The notes beneath the pieces were generated by a model that was not told the origin of the DNA, did no database searches, and saw only the letters and a list, made by a program, of their open reading frames with translations. A stretch of DNA of 6,348 bases, taken from positions 1 to 6,348 of the forward strand of contig CAYRNC010000098.1 in NCBI GenBank assembly GCA_964425645.1, in the 5' to 3' direction. The position numbers were made by a program, and so were the translations under genes. Of this stretch, positions 6,018 to 6,348 are shown piece by piece. This DNA comes from CAYRNC01 sp964425645. GTDB taxonomy: Bacteria; Bacillota; Clostridia; Peptostreptococcales; Anaerovoracaceae. Positions within the stretch are counted from its first letter, which is position 1; every line of letters starts with the position of its first letter.

Positions 6018-6027
6018 NNNNNNNNNN
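6018..6027. other. 10-N scaffold gap inside alaS
   Basis: Exactly ten N interrupt alaS and shift its frame. The codons on either side encode the same residues (YTPLE before, YTPLKH after), while the family has this segment only once. The two contig ends therefore probably overlap, and the N count is a placeholder rather than a measured gap. The frame break should be treated as an assembly artefact. Confidence 0.9.
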
Positions 6028-6348
6028 ACTATACCCCCTTAAAGCACAAAAATATAGACACCGGGATGGGTCTCGAACGCCTGGCCTGCATTATGCAGGG
6101 TGTGGATTCAATTTTTGATGTGGATACGATACGCATTATTTTGAATGAAGTACAGGATAAGTCTGCCCTTGCCTATGAAGGGGGAAAAAGTGCAACGGAT
6201 ACATCCATGCGCATTGTAACGGATCATATACGTTCCATAACATTTATGATATGCGATGGTATTCTTCCGGGAAATGAGGGCAGGGGATATGTGCTCAGAA
6301 GGTTGCTTCGCAGGGCTGCAAGGCATGGAAAACTTTTAGGAATAAATG
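6028..6348 (+). CDS. alaS: Alanyl-tRNA synthetase, continuation after the gap (partial)
   Basis: Read in the frame with codons starting at 6030, this gives YTPLKHKNIDTGMGLERL and then about 90 further residues without a stop, running off the right edge. Motif 3 of class II synthetases is in NIDTGMGLERLACIMQGVDS, where the Arg contacts ATP. The following IFDVDTIRIILNEV and the segment DTSMRIVTDHIRSITFMICDGILPGNEGRGYVLRRLLRRAARHGKLLG belong to the helical tRNA-recognition region of AlaRS; motif residues here include the conserved Arg-rich RRLLRRAARHG. This frame is offset by two from the upstream segment, which matches an arbitrary gap length. The editing and C-Ala domains lie outside the window. 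Confidence 0.93.

Noticed and set aside
6018..6042. alaS as a true frameshifted pseudogene
   Set aside because: The frame break coincides with ten placeholder N and both flanks are well-conserved AlaRS sequence, so an assembly artefact is far more likely.

Overview
The window reads as chromosomal DNA of a spore-forming, probably anaerobic Firmicute of the class Clostridia. The main reasons are a textbook Spo0A at the left end, strong AGGAGG-type ribosome sites, a moderately AT-rich composition, a clostridial-type alanyl-tRNA synthetase with a Cys-rich insert, and an aldo/keto reductase fused to a 2[4Fe-4S] ferredoxin module. A run of exactly 10 N inside alaS shows that this is a draft or metagenome-derived scaffold rather than a finished genome.

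Layout. Positions 78-872 hold spo0A (+), the master regulator of sporulation, closed by a GC-rich hairpin at 912-942. A small membrane-anchored protein of unknown function follows at 987-1442 (+). A short AT-rich intergenic region carries an extended -10 promoter and a leader stem-loop ahead of iscS (1595-2791), iscU (2805-3242) and mnmA (3229-4293). These three genes are tightly packed (13-nt gap, then 14-nt overlap) and are almost certainly one transcript. On the opposite strand, 4277-5245 encodes an aldo/keto reductase with a C-terminal ferredoxin domain; its 3' end overlaps that of mnmA by 17 nt. A 113-nt divergent intergenic region leads to alaS (5359 to beyond the right edge), which is interrupted by the N run at 6018-6027.

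How the genes work together. IscS takes sulfur from cysteine and IscU is the scaffold for Fe-S assembly. MnmA uses IscS-derived sulfur to make 2-thiouridine at position 34 of tRNAs. This MnmA carries an NPCxxC motif plus a third Cys, so it may itself need a cluster. The reductase needs two [4Fe-4S] clusters. From general knowledge of clostridial genomes, iscR-iscS-iscU-mnmA-alaS is a recurrent order. Here the iscR regulator is missing from its usual place, and the reductase lies inverted between mnmA and alaS.

I found no CRISPR array, insertion sequence, tRNA, rRNA or clear new defence or mobile system. The points most worth a second look are the alaS scaffold join, whose two flanks repeat the same codons with transition-only differences, the iscS leader hairpin in a locus lacking iscR, the Cys-rich MnmA, and the uncharacterised 151-residue protein.
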